DNA of 47,587 nt from Candidatus Woesebacteria bacterium GW2011_GWB1_33_38 (GCA_000990005.1 LBPF01000002.1:1-47587); one strand, 5' to 3'; positions 1-8,895 are shown, counted from the stretch's first letter. Numbers and translations: made by a program. Notes: a model not told the origin generated them from the sequence alone.

Positions 1-83
1 GGTATCAAACAAAAAGAGAAATTATAAAGGAATCTATAGGACAATATCTCACTAACCCCACAGTTAGCTTTGAATTTGGTTAA
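1..83 (+). CDS. 3' end of an unidentified protein (partial)
   Basis: An open frame enters from the left edge with codon phase at base 3 and ends at TAA 81-83. The last residues read YQTKREIIKESIGQ...SFEFG, which looks like ordinary coding sequence with a helical, charged stretch, but the fragment is too short to place in a family. It overlaps the proposed TTG start of the next gene by 14 nt, suggesting a shared transcript with the following three genes. It could also be chance read-through, since only 26 codons are visible. Confidence 0.45.
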   Translation, partial: YQTKREIIKESIGQYLTNPTVSFEFG

Positions 84-1053
84 ATTGCGTAAGTCCTGTG
101 TTAATCAAACACGACAAATACTATTGCCATTGCAAAAATATTTTGAAAAGAGAAATATTGACGGGACCACTAAACTAACAATGGAAGATTTTATTGCACG
201 AAAATATAGGCCAAATGATATACAAAAACTAAGTACAGATACACAAAAGATAGCAAATATACTTAATGATCTCTTTGAAGCTAGGAGGGCAAATGTACTA
301 ACTCCATCAGGTGAAGAGTTGATTGCCTTTTTCGAACAAATAGCCGATCGAGCTTTAGGAGAAACAACAAATCCATTAGAGATGATTATGGTTACTTGTC
401 CGCGTTACAACGAAGATGGTTTAAGTGAGACTGCGGACGCTTATCTTTCTGGATTACCACGCCTCACATCAATTTTTACCAAATACGAAATTCCGTTTCG
501 TGGTTATATTCTTGTGGATGATGCAGAGGAACGAGTCGCGAGTGGAGAGTATCTTAGTCGACTTGGTTTAACGACAGAATCATATAAAAAGGAATGTAAA
601 AGAAATGTGGAAGCAATTAGTCGCGTCTTAACAGAAGATGATAGATTTGCACAAGTATCTGTACAGGCTTTCGGGGAGATGTTTCCTGACTTTATAAATA
701 CGGTTGCCAATTTAGAAAGACAATTGTTTAAATTAACAAAGGAAGATTACGAATTGAGACTTTCGTTGGCTGGGATTGCACATTCGCGATTGGCTAGGCA
801 TACAAAAATTCTGGGTGGTCAATGTGACTTTTCTGATTCAATGTATTTAGCTATTCATTATTCAGCAGAATACATGGCGTTGGGATATTTATGTCGTTTA
901 TATCCAGGCTTAAGGAGTAACAGTTTTATTGTTAACTATAACTCACCTAATGTTGGGCAATTTAATACGGATTTATTGTCGAAGTGTATTAAAGGAAGTC
1001 CTTTGCCAGAAGACTTAAAAAATATTCCTGTATTCCAAGTCAAACTTTATTAA
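70..1053 (+). CDS. Unknown protein, about 327 aa
   Basis: I do not recognise this family. The sequence has no membrane segment or signal peptide and reads as a soluble mixed alpha/beta protein. Possible landmarks are VTCPRYN near residue 110, YILVDDAEER near 146 and an aromatic-rich C-terminal part (HYSAEYMALGYLCRLYPGLR). The start is uncertain: TTG at 70 overlaps the upstream frame, TTG 76 and 85 are alternatives, and ATG at 181 would give 290 aa; none has a convincing Shine-Dalgarno. The upstream residues look protein-like, so the long form was kept. It lies 4 nt before two histidine-phosphatase-fold genes, so it may belong to a small-molecule phosphate or ligand-modifying pathway. That is inference from neighbours only. 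Confidence 0.7.
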   Translation: MNLVKLRKSCVNQTRQILLPLQKYFEKRNIDGTTKLTMEDFIARKYRPNDIQKLSTDTQKIANILNDLFEARRANVLTPSGEELIAFFEQIADRALGETTNPLEMIMVTCPRYNEDGLSETADAYLSGLPRLTSIFTKYEIPFRGYILVDDAEERVASGEYLSRLGLTTESYKKECKRNVEAISRVLTEDDRFAQVSVQAFGEMFPDFINTVANLERQLFKLTKEDYELRLSLAGIAHSRLARHTKILGGQCDFSDSMYLAIHYSAEYMALGYLCRLYPGLRSNSFIVNYNSPNVGQFNTDLLSKCIKGSPLPEDLKNIPVFQVKLY

Positions 1054-1057
1054 ATTT

Positions 1058-1630
1058 ATGAGAATCTATTTTAGGAAAACATTAGAATATAACCCACAGC
1101 GTGTAGGGCTTTCAAAGTATGAAAGTTACGAAGCAATTACTCGTCAAAAGAGATCTCCTGATATCGTAGTTTCAGAATCATCTGAGTACTTTAATCTTCG
1201 AACATACTGCTCTAGTTTAAAAAGATGTAGGCATACCGCAGAACTTATGTCATTTGGGAAGATAACAGCACTTAATGAATTGAGAGAGATAAAATTCTCT
1301 TTACATAGTCTGGTAAGCAGTCAAGAATTTGAAAAATATGGACCGTCTTTAATTAGAGAAAAATTTATTAAAGGCTTTATAGATGATTCATTATTGGAAA
1401 CAAGAAAACAAATACAAAAAAGAATTTGTAAAGCATTGGAAATTATTACTCAGGGAACAGATGATAAACTTGTTGTTTCACACAGTTTTACAATGAAAAT
1501 GTTTGAGGCATATTTGAAAAATGATTTAGATATTTTTAAACATCCATTCCTAATTTCCAGAATTATTCATATTCAGAATGAGACATATGCTTTCGGTAAA
1601 GGATTTGAGGTAGAGATAAACAAGTTATGA
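1058..1630 (+). CDS. Degenerate histidine-phosphatase-fold protein
   Basis: Several elements of the histidine phosphatase (phosphoglycerate-mutase-like) superfamily are visible. These are the SSLKRCRHTAEL segment corresponding to the second-arginine region, ELREI corresponding to the conserved acidic region, and VVSHSF corresponding to the second catalytic histidine. The N-terminal RHG motif, which carries the phosphorylated histidine in active members, is replaced: the first strand reads IYFRKT where the neighbour reads LYFIRHG. The protein is therefore probably not a conventional phosphatase and may be a regulatory or binding paralogue of the next gene. Its end overlaps that gene in an ATGA arrangement, which implies translational coupling. 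The family call is moderately secure; loss of catalysis is inferred. Confidence 0.65.
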   Translation: MRIYFRKTLEYNPQRVGLSKYESYEAITRQKRSPDIVVSESSEYFNLRTYCSSLKRCRHTAELMSFGKITALNELREIKFSLHSLVSSQEFEKYGPSLIREKFIKGFIDDSLLETRKQIQKRICKALEIITQGTDDKLVVSHSFTMKMFEAYLKNDLDIFKHPFLISRIIHIQNETYAFGKGFEVEINKL

Positions 1631-2262
1631 TAACTGAAATAGAAAATCGACGAGGCCAGGAATTGAAAAAGAACCTTTATTTTATTCGTCATGGACAATC
1701 TGAAGCTAATATAACCCTAACTGGGGGAGGAGATCCTTCTCTTACTAAATCGGGAGTGGAACAAGCAATAGTTACAGGTAATGAATTAAAGCAACATTTT
1801 GATTCGATGGGGTGTGCACCTGTCGCATTTATACACACAGGAACAATAAGATCGATGCAAACTTTAGAAAAAATATCTGAATTTTTTGGAAGTGATTTGA
1901 CACATATAAAAATGGCAGATTTTCAAGAGAGGGGATTGGGAGAGTACGAAAAAAAAGATCTAGAGAATATATTAAAAGTGCCAGAATTGGCAGGATTATA
2001 TGAAAAGTTTGGCCCATCGTGTGTTTGGTTCTTAAAATCAGAGGATAAAGGTATAGAACTATTATCTGCAATGTATGAAAGAATCAAAAAAGGAGTATTA
2101 GATTTGAGGATTAAATATGAGAGTTTGCCTATAATTGTTATAGGACACGCGGGTTCAATGAAGATTGCTCGTAGAATTTACGAATCAGATAACGCTGAGA
2201 ATCTTGCAGATTATCTTGCAAGTTTTGTCCCTAATAATTGTGAAATATATAAATTAGGGTAA
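1627..2262 (+). CDS. Histidine phosphatase family protein
   Basis: Canonical histidine-phosphatase motifs are present: FIRHGQSEAN near residue 20, supplying the phospho-acceptor His, SLTKSGVEQA, TGTIRSMQT (second arginine), ERGLGEYE (acidic residue) and VIGHAGSMK (second His). The length of 211 aa fits the single-domain branch of the superfamily. Substrate cannot be read from sequence; family members act on phosphosugars, nucleotides or phosphoproteins. The ATG overlaps the stop of the upstream degenerate paralogue, so the two are probably made together. A second in-frame ATG is not needed, although the first 15 residues precede the fold and could be trimmed. Confidence 0.85.
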   Translation: MITEIENRRGQELKKNLYFIRHGQSEANITLTGGGDPSLTKSGVEQAIVTGNELKQHFDSMGCAPVAFIHTGTIRSMQTLEKISEFFGSDLTHIKMADFQERGLGEYEKKDLENILKVPELAGLYEKFGPSCVWFLKSEDKGIELLSAMYERIKKGVLDLRIKYESLPIIVIGHAGSMKIARRIYESDNAENLADYLASFVPNNCEIYKLG

Positions 2263-2287
2263 AATAGAAGTTACATTTATATAAAAT

Positions 2288-3274
2288 ATGAAGAAGAGAG
2301 TTTTACAGGGGATGAGGCCGACAGGAAAGTTGCATTTGGGTAATTACCTCGGTACTGCAAAGGGCATGCTTACTTTGCAGGAAGATCCTGCATATGAAAC
2401 TTATTATATGGTAGCTGATCTTCATGGTATAACCACACCTTTTGATTCTAAAAGGATAGGACCTGACGCTCGAAATGTAATGATTGACTATTTATCAATC
2501 GGACTTGATCCAGAAAAATCCGCACTTTTTATTCAATCTGACTTGGCAGATCTCCATGCCCAACTTGCATTCTATTTTTCTTCCATGGTAACAGTTGCTA
2601 GAATGCAACATTTACCAACTTTTAAAGAAAAGGTCAAACAACACCCAGATCATGTAACTATGGCACTTTTAAATTACCCAGTTTTAATGGCGGCTGACAT
2701 TTTAATTTATAAAGCAGAAATGGTCCCCGTTGGACTAGACCAAGAACCTCACTTAGAAATTGCAAGGGAAATTGCAAGAAAAACGAATGATATCTATGGA
2801 ACCAATTTTCCGGAACCAAAAAGATTTGCAACAAGTGGAGAATATGTGCCTTCATTAACGGGAGAGGGAAAGATGAGTAAGTCTGTTGAAGAAAGTTATA
2901 TTTCTTTAACAGATTCGTTAGATGAGATAAAGAAGAAACTTGCTGGCGCCCCAACTGATAGTGGAAAGGGAGAGAAAGTACCTGAAATTGGAGGTGTAGC
3001 AAATTTACTTAAATTTGTAGAACTTTTTGAAGGAACAGATGCTCGTAAAAATTACGAGCAAGCGTACAAGGGACAGGGTATAGCATATAGGGAACTTAAA
3101 GAAAATTTAGCTAATGCAATTTTTAAAGAATTAAAACCAATTCAAGAAAAAAGAAAAGAGTTGGAACACAAAACAAGTTACGTTGATGAGGTAATCAAAA
3201 GTGGTGCAGAAAAAGCCCGTAAAATTGCAAGTGAAACCGTAAAAGAAGTCAAAGAAAAAATGGGATTACTTTGA
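2288..3274 (+). CDS. trpS: Tryptophan--tRNA ligase
   Basis: Class Ic aminoacyl-tRNA synthetase that charges tRNA-Trp in the cytoplasm. The N-terminus QGMRPTGKLHLGNYLG contains the HIGH-type signature as HLGN at residues 16-19, and the KMSKS loop appears as GKMSKS near residue 197. LNYPVLMAADILIYKAEMVPVGLDQ is the typical TrpRS block. The 328-aa length is standard. The gene follows the phosphatase gene by 25 nt and may share its transcript. Its stop codon overlaps the convergent PIN-toxin gene by 9 nt, so the two converging transcripts meet there. Confidence 0.97.
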   Translation: MKKRVLQGMRPTGKLHLGNYLGTAKGMLTLQEDPAYETYYMVADLHGITTPFDSKRIGPDARNVMIDYLSIGLDPEKSALFIQSDLADLHAQLAFYFSSMVTVARMQHLPTFKEKVKQHPDHVTMALLNYPVLMAADILIYKAEMVPVGLDQEPHLEIAREIARKTNDIYGTNFPEPKRFATSGEYVPSLTGEGKMSKSVEESYISLTDSLDEIKKKLAGAPTDSGKGEKVPEIGGVANLLKFVELFEGTDARKNYEQAYKGQGIAYRELKENLANAIFKELKPIQEKRKELEHKTSYVDEVIKSGAEKARKIASETVKEVKEKMGLL

Positions 3275-3691
3275 TATTAAGTCGTCTAGAATTAGGACTT
3301 CAATTTCTTTAAATTTCTTTAAACCTTTGTCATTAGTCAAAAAATATTTGCAATTATTCTCAGTTGCAAGAGCCAGTTGATATGCATCGGGTAAATTTAT
3401 ATCTAATTGAGCTCTAATTTTTGCAGCTTGGATAGCTGTACCGTAATTAGGAGAAATAAGTGAAAAATTTGGCAACTGATTAACAAGTTCAATATAAATA
3501 TTGATTAGAATTTTATCATTGTTTTTGATTGGTTGTACCAATATTTCACTTAAAGTAATTATTGATGATATAGCTGTTATTTTCCCGACTGAAATTTCAT
3601 CAAATACATTTTGGATAACCTTTTTATATTGTTTGTTGTTTTCAACAATGTAGATAAAACATGGTGTATCTAAAAAATACGATTGTTTCAT
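3266..3691 (-). CDS. PIN-domain toxin (VapC-like)
   Basis: PIN-fold ribonuclease toxin of about 141 aa. The first acidic residue lies in FLDTPCFIYIVE, a conserved Glu in SEILVQP, and later acidic residues in INLPDAYQLALATE and FLTNDKGL. This matches the usual D-E-D-D metal-binding set, and the C-terminal NDKGLKKF corresponds to the common T-N-D-x-x-F motif. It is encoded directly after an AbrB-type antitoxin with an ATGA overlap, the standard antitoxin-first order. Targets in known VapC families are tRNA or rRNA; the target here cannot be read. Convergent with trpS. Confidence 0.85.
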   Translation of the reverse strand: MKQSYFLDTPCFIYIVENNKQYKKVIQNVFDEISVGKITAISSIITLSEILVQPIKNNDKILINIYIELVNQLPNFSLISPNYGTAIQAAKIRAQLDINLPDAYQLALATENNCKYFLTNDKGLKKFKEIEVLILDDLISK

Positions 3692-3945
3692 TGAAATTTT
3701 CTGTCTTGCCTCAAATTTTTAATATATTTTTCAATATTAATACCATCCCAGGCGTCAGTATTTATTTGGCTCAAATATGTTCCCCAAAGTTTAGGAGCAA
3801 CCTTAACATTAACTGTTTTTTCAAGACTGTCGATATTCCAAATCAGGTTATCCCCAGCAGATAGGCCTAGTTTATTTATAATATAGGCAGGAACTGCAGT
3901 TTGGTTAGATCTACTTAATGTGGTCTTGTAGGTTTGTAAATTCAT
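3688..3945 (-). CDS. AbrB/SpoVT-type antitoxin
   Basis: Small 85-aa protein with an AbrB-like swapped-hairpin DNA-binding N-terminus (TTLSRSNQTAVPAYIINKLGLSAGDNLIW). The pattern of 'quality of product / GL..GD.L' residues is typical of MazE/VapB-type antitoxins. The charged C-terminal tail (WDGINIEKYIKNLRQDRKFQ) is the likely toxin-neutralising segment. It precedes the PIN toxin and overlaps it. The ATG lies 12 nt downstream of a TATAAT box, and a perfect 10-bp inverted repeat covers that box, consistent with autorepression. Confidence 0.85.
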   Translation of the reverse strand: MNLQTYKTTLSRSNQTAVPAYIINKLGLSAGDNLIWNIDSLEKTVNVKVAPKLWGTYLSQINTDAWDGINIEKYIKNLRQDRKFQ

Positions 3946-3947
3946 AT

Positions 3948-3986
3948 ATTACAAATGATTATATAAAAACATTTGTAATTTGTCAA
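3948..3986 (-). promoter_or_regulatory. Autoregulated TA promoter with inverted-repeat operator
   Basis: On the minus strand TTGACA (3981-3986) and TATAAT (3958-3963) are separated by 17 nt. The 10-bp arms ATTACAAATG (3948-3957) and CATTTGTAAT (3970-3979) form a perfect inverted repeat flanking the -10 box. The antitoxin ATG begins at 3945, so the transcript would have a very short or absent leader. Confidence 0.8.
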
Positions 3987-4031
3987 CATACAAATTTTCA
4001 TAAATTGCAATTTAGGAATTAAAAATGGGAC

Positions 4032-4060
4032 TTGACTAAAATATACATTTTGTATATTAT
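4032..4060 (+). promoter_or_regulatory. TA promoter with AATATACA/TGTATATT operator
   Basis: TTGACT (4032-4037) and TATTAT (4055-4060) are 17 nt apart, 10 nt before the antitoxin ATG at 4070. An 8-bp perfect inverted repeat (4040-4047 and 4051-4058, loop TTT) fills the spacer and part of the -10, the expected place for an antitoxin repressor. Confidence 0.7.
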
Positions 4061-4069
4061 GTACAGAAC

Positions 4070-4330
4070 ATGAATATTTATCCTAAAACATTCACTGCAA
4101 CTGAGCTTAAAAATAATCCATCTGAGATTCTAAATCTTGCCATTTATGGTGGTTATGAAGTAATGATTGAAAAATATGGCGAAGAAGTTGTAAAAGTTGT
4201 TCCTATTATGAACCCAAGGCCTAAAAAAGATTATAGAAAAATTATGGCTAGATATTTTGGTTCAATTCCTGACTTTCCAGAAGTTTACAAATTTAGAACT
4301 ACAAGAAAAAATGTCAAAATATTTGATTGA
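4070..4330 (+). CDS. Phd/YefM-type antitoxin
   Basis: 86-aa antitoxin with the Phd/YefM N-terminal pattern: FTATELKNNPSEILNLAIYGGYEVMIEKYGEEVVKVVPI, that is, strand-helix-strand with the 'g..v.I.k.g..va.ivp' core. The C-terminal tail (KIMARYFGSIPDFPEVYKF) should wrap the toxin. Directly followed by, and overlapping by 20 nt, a PIN toxin. It sits 124 nt from, and divergent to, another TA module on the minus strand, so two unrelated TA operons share this intergenic space. Confidence 0.88.
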   Translation: MNIYPKTFTATELKNNPSEILNLAIYGGYEVMIEKYGEEVVKVVPIMNPRPKKDYRKIMARYFGSIPDFPEVYKFRTTRKNVKIFD

Positions 4331-4703
4331 TACAAATGTTATTGTAGATTTTTGGCGAGGTAGAAACTCCGTAAGAGATTTTTCATTCGATCGTGTTTCA
4401 ATCAGTGTATTGGTTCTCTCTGAATTATACGCAGGAGCAGAGAAAAGTACTAACCCTACAAAGTCAAAAAGCCAAATTGAGGATTTTGTAAAAGATTATG
4501 ACATTAAAATTATTAATATTGATACAAATATTGCTAAAATTTACGGATTAATCAGAGCAACTCTTGAAAAAAAAGGAGAGAAACTTGAAGATTTTGATTT
4601 ACTAATTGCCTCAACTGCAATTGCGGAAGACAAGATATTGGTAACAAATAATACAAAACATTTTCAAAGAATAAAAAATTTAAAAATTATAAAACCTTCA
4701 TAA
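4311..4703 (+). CDS. PIN-domain toxin (VapC)
   Basis: The protein beginning MSKYLIDTNVIVDFWRG is a classical VapC: first Asp in LIDTNVIVD, Glu in LSELYAGA, Asp in DFDLLIASTA and the terminal TNNTKHFQRI motif. About 130 aa, the normal size. A longer frame opens at 4257, but its extra 18 residues lie inside the antitoxin frame and do not resemble PIN sequence, so the ATG at 4311 was chosen; it overlaps the antitoxin end by 20 nt. Likely an RNA endonuclease controlled by the upstream Phd-like protein. Confidence 0.92.
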   Translation: MSKYLIDTNVIVDFWRGRNSVRDFSFDRVSISVLVLSELYAGAEKSTNPTKSKSQIEDFVKDYDIKIINIDTNIAKIYGLIRATLEKKGEKLEDFDLLIASTAIAEDKILVTNNTKHFQRIKNLKIIKPS

Positions 4704-4725
4704 ATAAATGTGTTAAAATTGCTTC

Positions 4726-5091
4726 ATGGATCAAGTTTCATTTGATGATTTTGAGAAAGTGGATATAAAAATAGGAACTGTTATTGAAGCAATGGTTCCT
4801 GAGTGGAGCCATTGGGTAATTAGAATGAAAGTGGATTTAGGACCTGAGATAGGAGAAAAAACTGCTTTTTCTGGCATAATGAAATTTTACAAACCACAAG
4901 ATCTTATCGGTAAACAATTTCCATTTGTGGTTAACTTAAAGCCTAAAACCATAGGACCTGATAAAGAATTATCTGAAGCAATGATGATAATGGCCACGCC
5001 TACCGGCGGGCAGGCTGTTCCAGAGGAAGATGTGGCCCCTATTTTATTTAAATTACAGAAAAAAGTAGCCAATGGCACAAGAGTTAGATAA
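4726..5091 (+). CDS. CsaA-like tRNA-binding (EMAP-II/OB-fold) protein
   Basis: 121-aa single-domain OB-fold protein of the family found as CsaA and as the C-terminal tRNA-binding domain of MetRS (FDDFEKVDIKIGTVIEA...GIGEKTAFSGIMKFY). Family members bind tRNA or act as RNA/protein chaperones. The terminal block is modified: the usual GM..AA region reads MIMATPTGGQAVPEED. Its DNA at 4996-5015 is GC-rich and partly palindromic (GCCTACCGGCGGGCAGGC), suggesting a small palindromic insertion. The next gene, ftsH, starts 18 nt downstream. Confidence 0.85.
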   Translation: MDQVSFDDFEKVDIKIGTVIEAMVPEWSHWVIRMKVDLGPEIGEKTAFSGIMKFYKPQDLIGKQFPFVVNLKPKTIGPDKELSEAMMIMATPTGGQAVPEEDVAPILFKLQKKVANGTRVR

Positions 5092-5109
5092 TTGATATAA
5101 TCTCCAAGC

Positions 5110-8100
5110 ATGAAACCAGAAGTCAAAAAAGAGACAAAGAAACCTTCAAAAAAACAAGTAACTGTTAAGATGAGAGTCAACATCTGGACAGTTATTTTTG
5201 GAATTTTATTAACTCTTTTTTTCTTACCTTCTGTTTTTTCTTTACTTGGTATTGGAACAACGGATTTGAAAGTTGATCTATCTACTGCACTCACAGACTT
5301 GAAAGACGAAAAAATAGAAAAGGTATCGATAGAAAAAAACAATTTAATATTAACTTACAAAGATAAAACCACCAAACTTGCTTCAAAAGAAGAAGGTCAA
5401 AGTTTTACAGATTTATTAGTTGCCTCAGAGATTGATCCTAATAAACTGCAATTTACCGTAGTTGACCAGACTTTTGCTAAGGCTATGGCAGAAGTAATTA
5501 GTATAGTTTTACCAATAATACTTCTTGGTGGACTTTTCTTTTACATGATGAAATCTCAAACAAGGGGAGCACAGGATATTTTCTCATTTGGCAAAAGCAA
5601 GGCTAAAATTTTTGCTAAAGGAAAGCAAGATACAACCTTTGCTGATGTTGCAGGAGTTGATGAAGCCAAAAAAGAGTTGGTTGAAGTTGTTGACTTCTTG
5701 AAAAATCCTGATAAATATAAAAAAATTGGAGCAAGAACACCTAAGGGTGTACTTTTATTTGGTCCGTCAGGAGTAGGAAAAACAATGCTTGCTAAGGCTG
5801 TAGCAGGTGAGGCCAATGTTCCATTTTTCTCAATGGCAGGCTCTGAATTTATGGAAATGCTTGTGGGTATTGGTGCCTCAGTTACAGGAGACACACCCAT
5901 ACTTATAAAAGAAAGAGATGGTGTTTGTTTAATTTCCATAGGAGAATTTGTAGATAAGTTTTACAGTAAAAATTCTGAAGGGCTAATGAAAGTAAAAGGT
6001 GTTGAGACTTTAGGTTTAAAACCCGAAGTAAATAAATTTTGGGGATCAAGATCAAATGTAAGGCCTGTCTTTGGAGGCAGTAAATGGCAAGGGGTGGACT
6101 CTGTCTATAGACACAAAGTTAAAGAAATTTATGAGATTAACTTTTTAGGAGGGAAAATTAAAACAACAGCAGACCATAGTGTGTTTGTTAGGGAATATGG
6201 TGGTATTAGAGCAAAAGAAACTAAGGATTTAAGGCCTGGAGATGTTTTAGTAAATCTGCCTATGAATACTAGAGCATGGAATTCTAAATTGAATATAACA
6301 GAACATTTTATAAAAAAGCATGAATTTCCAATAGAATCCCCACAAATTTTACTTGATTTTTGGCAAGACAATCCGGACGAGATTAAAAGTTATGAATATG
6401 CAATGGCAAATCAAGGAACGATGGCTCAGTATGCAATTGCTGAAGAAATAGGAGTATCACAAGCAACGGTTGGTAATTGGCAAAGTGGAAAGCATTTACC
6501 TCAAAGTATAAGTAAAAAGGCGATAAAACTTAGCTTTCCAGATACAGTTAAGGTAACTCCGGAACTAATGAAATTATTTGGGTATTATACAGCTGAAGGC
6601 AGAGGAACAAAAAGTTTAGAATTTACTTTTGGTTCGGACGAAATTGAATTAGTTAAAGATGTAGCGAAATTAATGAACGAAGTATTTGGTTTAAAAGATC
6701 CAAAAATAGTTTATACAGATACTAACAGTATAAGAATAATTTATTATTCTGCGCATTTAGGAAGATTTTTTACTAAACATTGCGGGAATGGAAGTCACAA
6801 TAAACATTTACCTAATTTTATCTGGAGCTTATCAGGAGAATACTTCCTTCAATATCTAAAAGGGTATTGGGAAGGTGATGGTTATAGGACAAAAGAAGGT
6901 AAACTTTCAATGACTTCTGTGAGTCATCAATTAATTAAAGAACTTACTTGGCTTTGTAGTATGCATGGCATTAAAGTGGGCGTAAAACATGAGTTTCAAA
7001 AGGAAGGAAGGAGTATATTACATGGAAAACCTCTTCCTGAAACCGAGTCATGGACTTTGATTATAGGAAAGACAAGTGATCCATTTTCTGAAGGTGAAAA
7101 AGTAGGACATTTTAAAAGAGCAATAATAAAGTCTGTGAATAAAAAGAAATATGATGGTTTTGTATATGATCTGTGTGGAGTTGAAAACGAGGCTTTCTTT
7201 GGTGGAGAATCACCAACCCTTTTGCATAATAGCCGGGTTCGTGACTTATTTGCACAGGCCAAAGCCCAAGCTCCATCAATTATTTTTATTGATGAGATCG
7301 ACGCGATCGGAAGACAACGTGGAAGAAGTGGTCTTGTTGGGGGCCACGATGAAAGAGAACAAACTTTAAATCAAATTTTAGTTGAGATGGATGGATTTAC
7401 TCCAAATGAGTCAGTTATAGTTTTAGCTGCTACCAACAGGGGAGACTTGCTTGATCCTGCATTACTTCGCCCCGGTAGATTTGACCGAAGAGTAACTTTA
7501 GATATGCCTGACAAAGAAGGAAGACAAGCAATTTTGACAATTCACTCTAAAGGTAAAACCTTTGGCAAAAGTATTAATTGGGCAAGGATAGCAGATAGAA
7601 CTGTTGGATTTTCAGGAGCTGATCTTGAGAATATGTTAAATGAAGCAGCAATTGGAGCAGCAAGATTAAATAAACCTGAAATTGATATGACTGACATTGA
7701 AGAATCAGCCACAAAAGTAAAATTAGGTCCTGCCAAGAAAAGATTGCAAAGTGCAGAAGATAAAAAAATTACCGCCTATCATGAGGCAGGGCATGCAATT
7801 GTTACCCATTTCACTAAAGGCATGGACCCTGTTCATAGAATTTCAATTGTTGCTCGTGGCATGAGTTTGGGACATACTTTAATTCCACCAGTAGCAGATA
7901 GAACTCACGATACTAAAACTCGGCTTCTTGATCAAATTACAGCTATGCTTGGAGGACGAGCTGCAGAGCAGTTTGTTTTTCATGAAATGACCTCAGGAGC
8001 TAGTAATGATATTGCCAATGCTACAAGAGTTGCACGAGCCATGGTTATTGAGTGGGGGATGAGTTCATTGGGGCCTGTTAATTTTGGGCCAGATACAAGT

Positions 8101-8376
8101 TCTGGAGAGTTTGGACAGACTGATTGGTATCAAGAAAATGCAGCTAGCCCTGCTATGCAAGAAAAAATTGACAATGAAGTTAGACATATAATGGAGAACG
8201 GCTTAAAAGAAGCAGAAAAATTAGTCAAGAAATATAAGTCTAAGTTAGACTTGGTTGCCGAAGAACTTTTAGTAAAAGAAACTGTTGACAAAGATCAATT
8301 TGAAAAAATTGTAGGTAAAAAGATAAACGGAGAAGGTATGGGAATTTTAAAGGAAGTTACTTCCCAAAAAAGCTAG
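5110..8376 (+). CDS. ftsH: ATP-dependent zinc metalloprotease FtsH, interrupted by an intein
   Basis: Membrane-anchored AAA+ protease degrading misfolded membrane proteins. Two N-terminal membrane segments (about residues 25-47 and 121-145) flank a short extracytoplasmic domain. Walker A is GPSGVGKT at about 218, Walker B IIFIDEID at about 723, the second region of homology is [21 protein letters not shown], the zinc motif HEAGH starts at 891, and the later acidic ligand lies in ASNDIANAT. The 1088-aa frame is long because residues 257-707 form an intein inserted between the pore loop and Walker B; removal leaves about 637 aa, the normal FtsH length. The pore-loop aromatic, usually F in EMFVG, is L here (EMLVG). 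The 3' end overlaps a convergent VTT-protein gene by 30 nt. Confidence 0.97.
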   Translation: MKPEVKKETKKPSKKQVTVKMRVNIWTVIFGILLTLFFLPSVFSLLGIGTTDLKVDLSTALTDLKDEKIEKVSIEKNNLILTYKDKTTKLASKEEGQSFTDLLVASEIDPNKLQFTVVDQTFAKAMAEVISIVLPIILLGGLFFYMMKSQTRGAQDIFSFGKSKAKIFAKGKQDTTFADVAGVDEAKKELVEVVDFLKNPDKYKKIGARTPKGVLLFGPSGVGKTMLAKAVAGEANVPFFSMAGSEFMEMLVGIGASVTGDTPILIKERDGVCLISIGEFVDKFYSKNSEGLMKVKGVETLGLKPEVNKFWGSRSNVRPVFGGSKWQGVDSVYRHKVKEIYEINFLGGKIKTTADHSVFVREYGGIRAKETKDLRPGDVLVNLPMNTRAWNSKLNITEHFIKKHEFPIESPQILLDFWQDNPDEIKSYEYAMANQGTMAQYAIAEEIGVSQATVGNWQSGKHLPQSISKKAIKLSFPDTVKVTPELMKLFGYYTAEGRGTKSLEFTFGSDEIELVKDVAKLMNEVFGLKDPKIVYTDTNSIRIIYYSAHLGRFFTKHCGNGSHNKHLPNFIWSLSGEYFLQYLKGYWEGDGYRTKEGKLSMTSVSHQLIKELTWLCSMHGIKVGVKHEFQKEGRSILHGKPLPETESWTLIIGKTSDPFSEGEKVGHFKRAIIKSVNKKKYDGFVYDLCGVENEAFFGGESPTLLHNSRVRDLFAQAKAQAPSIIFIDEIDAIGRQRGRSGLVGGHDEREQTLNQILVEMDGFTPNESVIVLAATNRGDLLDPALLRPGRFDRRVTLDMPDKEGRQAILTIHSKGKTFGKSINWARIADRTVGFSGADLENMLNEAAIGAARLNKPEIDMTDIEESATKVKLGPAKKRLQSAEDKKITAYHEAGHAIVTHFTKGMDPVHRISIVARGMSLGHTLIPPVADRTHDTKTRLLDQITAMLGGRAAEQFVFHEMTSGASNDIANATRVARAMVIEWGMSSLGPVNFGPDTSSGEFGQTDWYQENAASPAMQEKIDNEVRHIMENGLKEAEKLVKKYKSKLDLVAEELLVKETVDKDQFEKIVGKKINGEGMGILKEVTSQKS
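5878..7230 (+). other. Intein with LAGLIDADG endonuclease in FtsH
   Basis: In-frame insert of 451 residues. It begins at Ser1 ([10 protein letters not shown], block A), has a block B TADHSVFV, and ends with LLHN followed by Ser+1. Excision rejoins GIGA and SRVRDLF, which restores the highly conserved FtsH stretch GIGASRVRDLF. The interior carries two LAGLIDADG-type motifs (LFGYYTAEG and LKGYWEGDG) and a helix-turn-helix-like segment ([18 protein letters not shown]). Block F ([15 protein letters not shown]) lacks the usual histidine. Class 1 splicing with a Ser nucleophile is inferred; activity is not shown by sequence. Confidence 0.95.
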
Positions 8377-8895
8377 TCCTATAAACCTTACAGTCTTGCC
8401 AATCAAGACTGCTGTAAAGAACTTTTTTAATGAATAATGCGTAACTCCTGCAAAGATTCCAGAAAGATCAAAAATAGGGTTGGGGACAGTTGCCAGAACT
8501 AAAATTGTTACAAATCCATTCATATTCATCCACTTTTCAATTTTTTTATAATGTTTATTTTCTTTGATAGCCACTGATCCTCCGTATCCTGCCAAATATC
8601 CTGTTAATTCACCAATTGAAGCCCCAACTCCAGAAAAGATACCAACTAAAAGTGGGTTATAAATTGATCCACCCACAAAGGTGGCAATCAAAGATGGGGT
8701 AGGAATAATTATGGTTGCGCTTCCTACAAGATTAATTAAAAATATGCCTAAATATCCAAATTCAGTAAGTTTTGCTAACTCATTTCTAAATAAAACAATA
8801 ACAACACTTATTAAAACTGAAATAATTATGAAGAAATATTTAATTATTTTGTCTTTATTTTTACTAAACCAATTTTTTATATTCGAAAAGTCCAT
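8347..8895 (-). CDS. VTT-domain (DedA/SNARE-associated-like) membrane protein
   Basis: 182-aa polytopic protein with a charged N-terminus followed by a membrane segment (IIKYFFIIISVLISVVIVLF). A VTT-like core follows: FGYLGIFLINLVGSATIIIPTPSLIATFVGG, a second hairpin with GVGASIGELTGYLAGYGG, then ATVPNPIFDLSGIFAGVTHY. VTT proteins are membrane scramblase- or flippase-like; substrate is unknown here. The F-P-N-P motif and the GE-L-x-G-Y pattern support the family. It is divergent from the BrnT-like module, and its 3' end overlaps ftsH. Confidence 0.85.
   Translation of the reverse strand: MDFSNIKNWFSKNKDKIIKYFFIIISVLISVVIVLFRNELAKLTEFGYLGIFLINLVGSATIIIPTPSLIATFVGGSIYNPLLVGIFSGVGASIGELTGYLAGYGGSVAIKENKHYKKIEKWMNMNGFVTILVLATVPNPIFDLSGIFAGVTHYSLKKFFTAVLIGKTVRFIGLAFLGSNFL

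Noticed and set aside
5556-7736. Several reverse-strand frames inside ftsH and its intein
   Set aside because: They are antisense shadows of a strong coding frame with no protein-like motifs.
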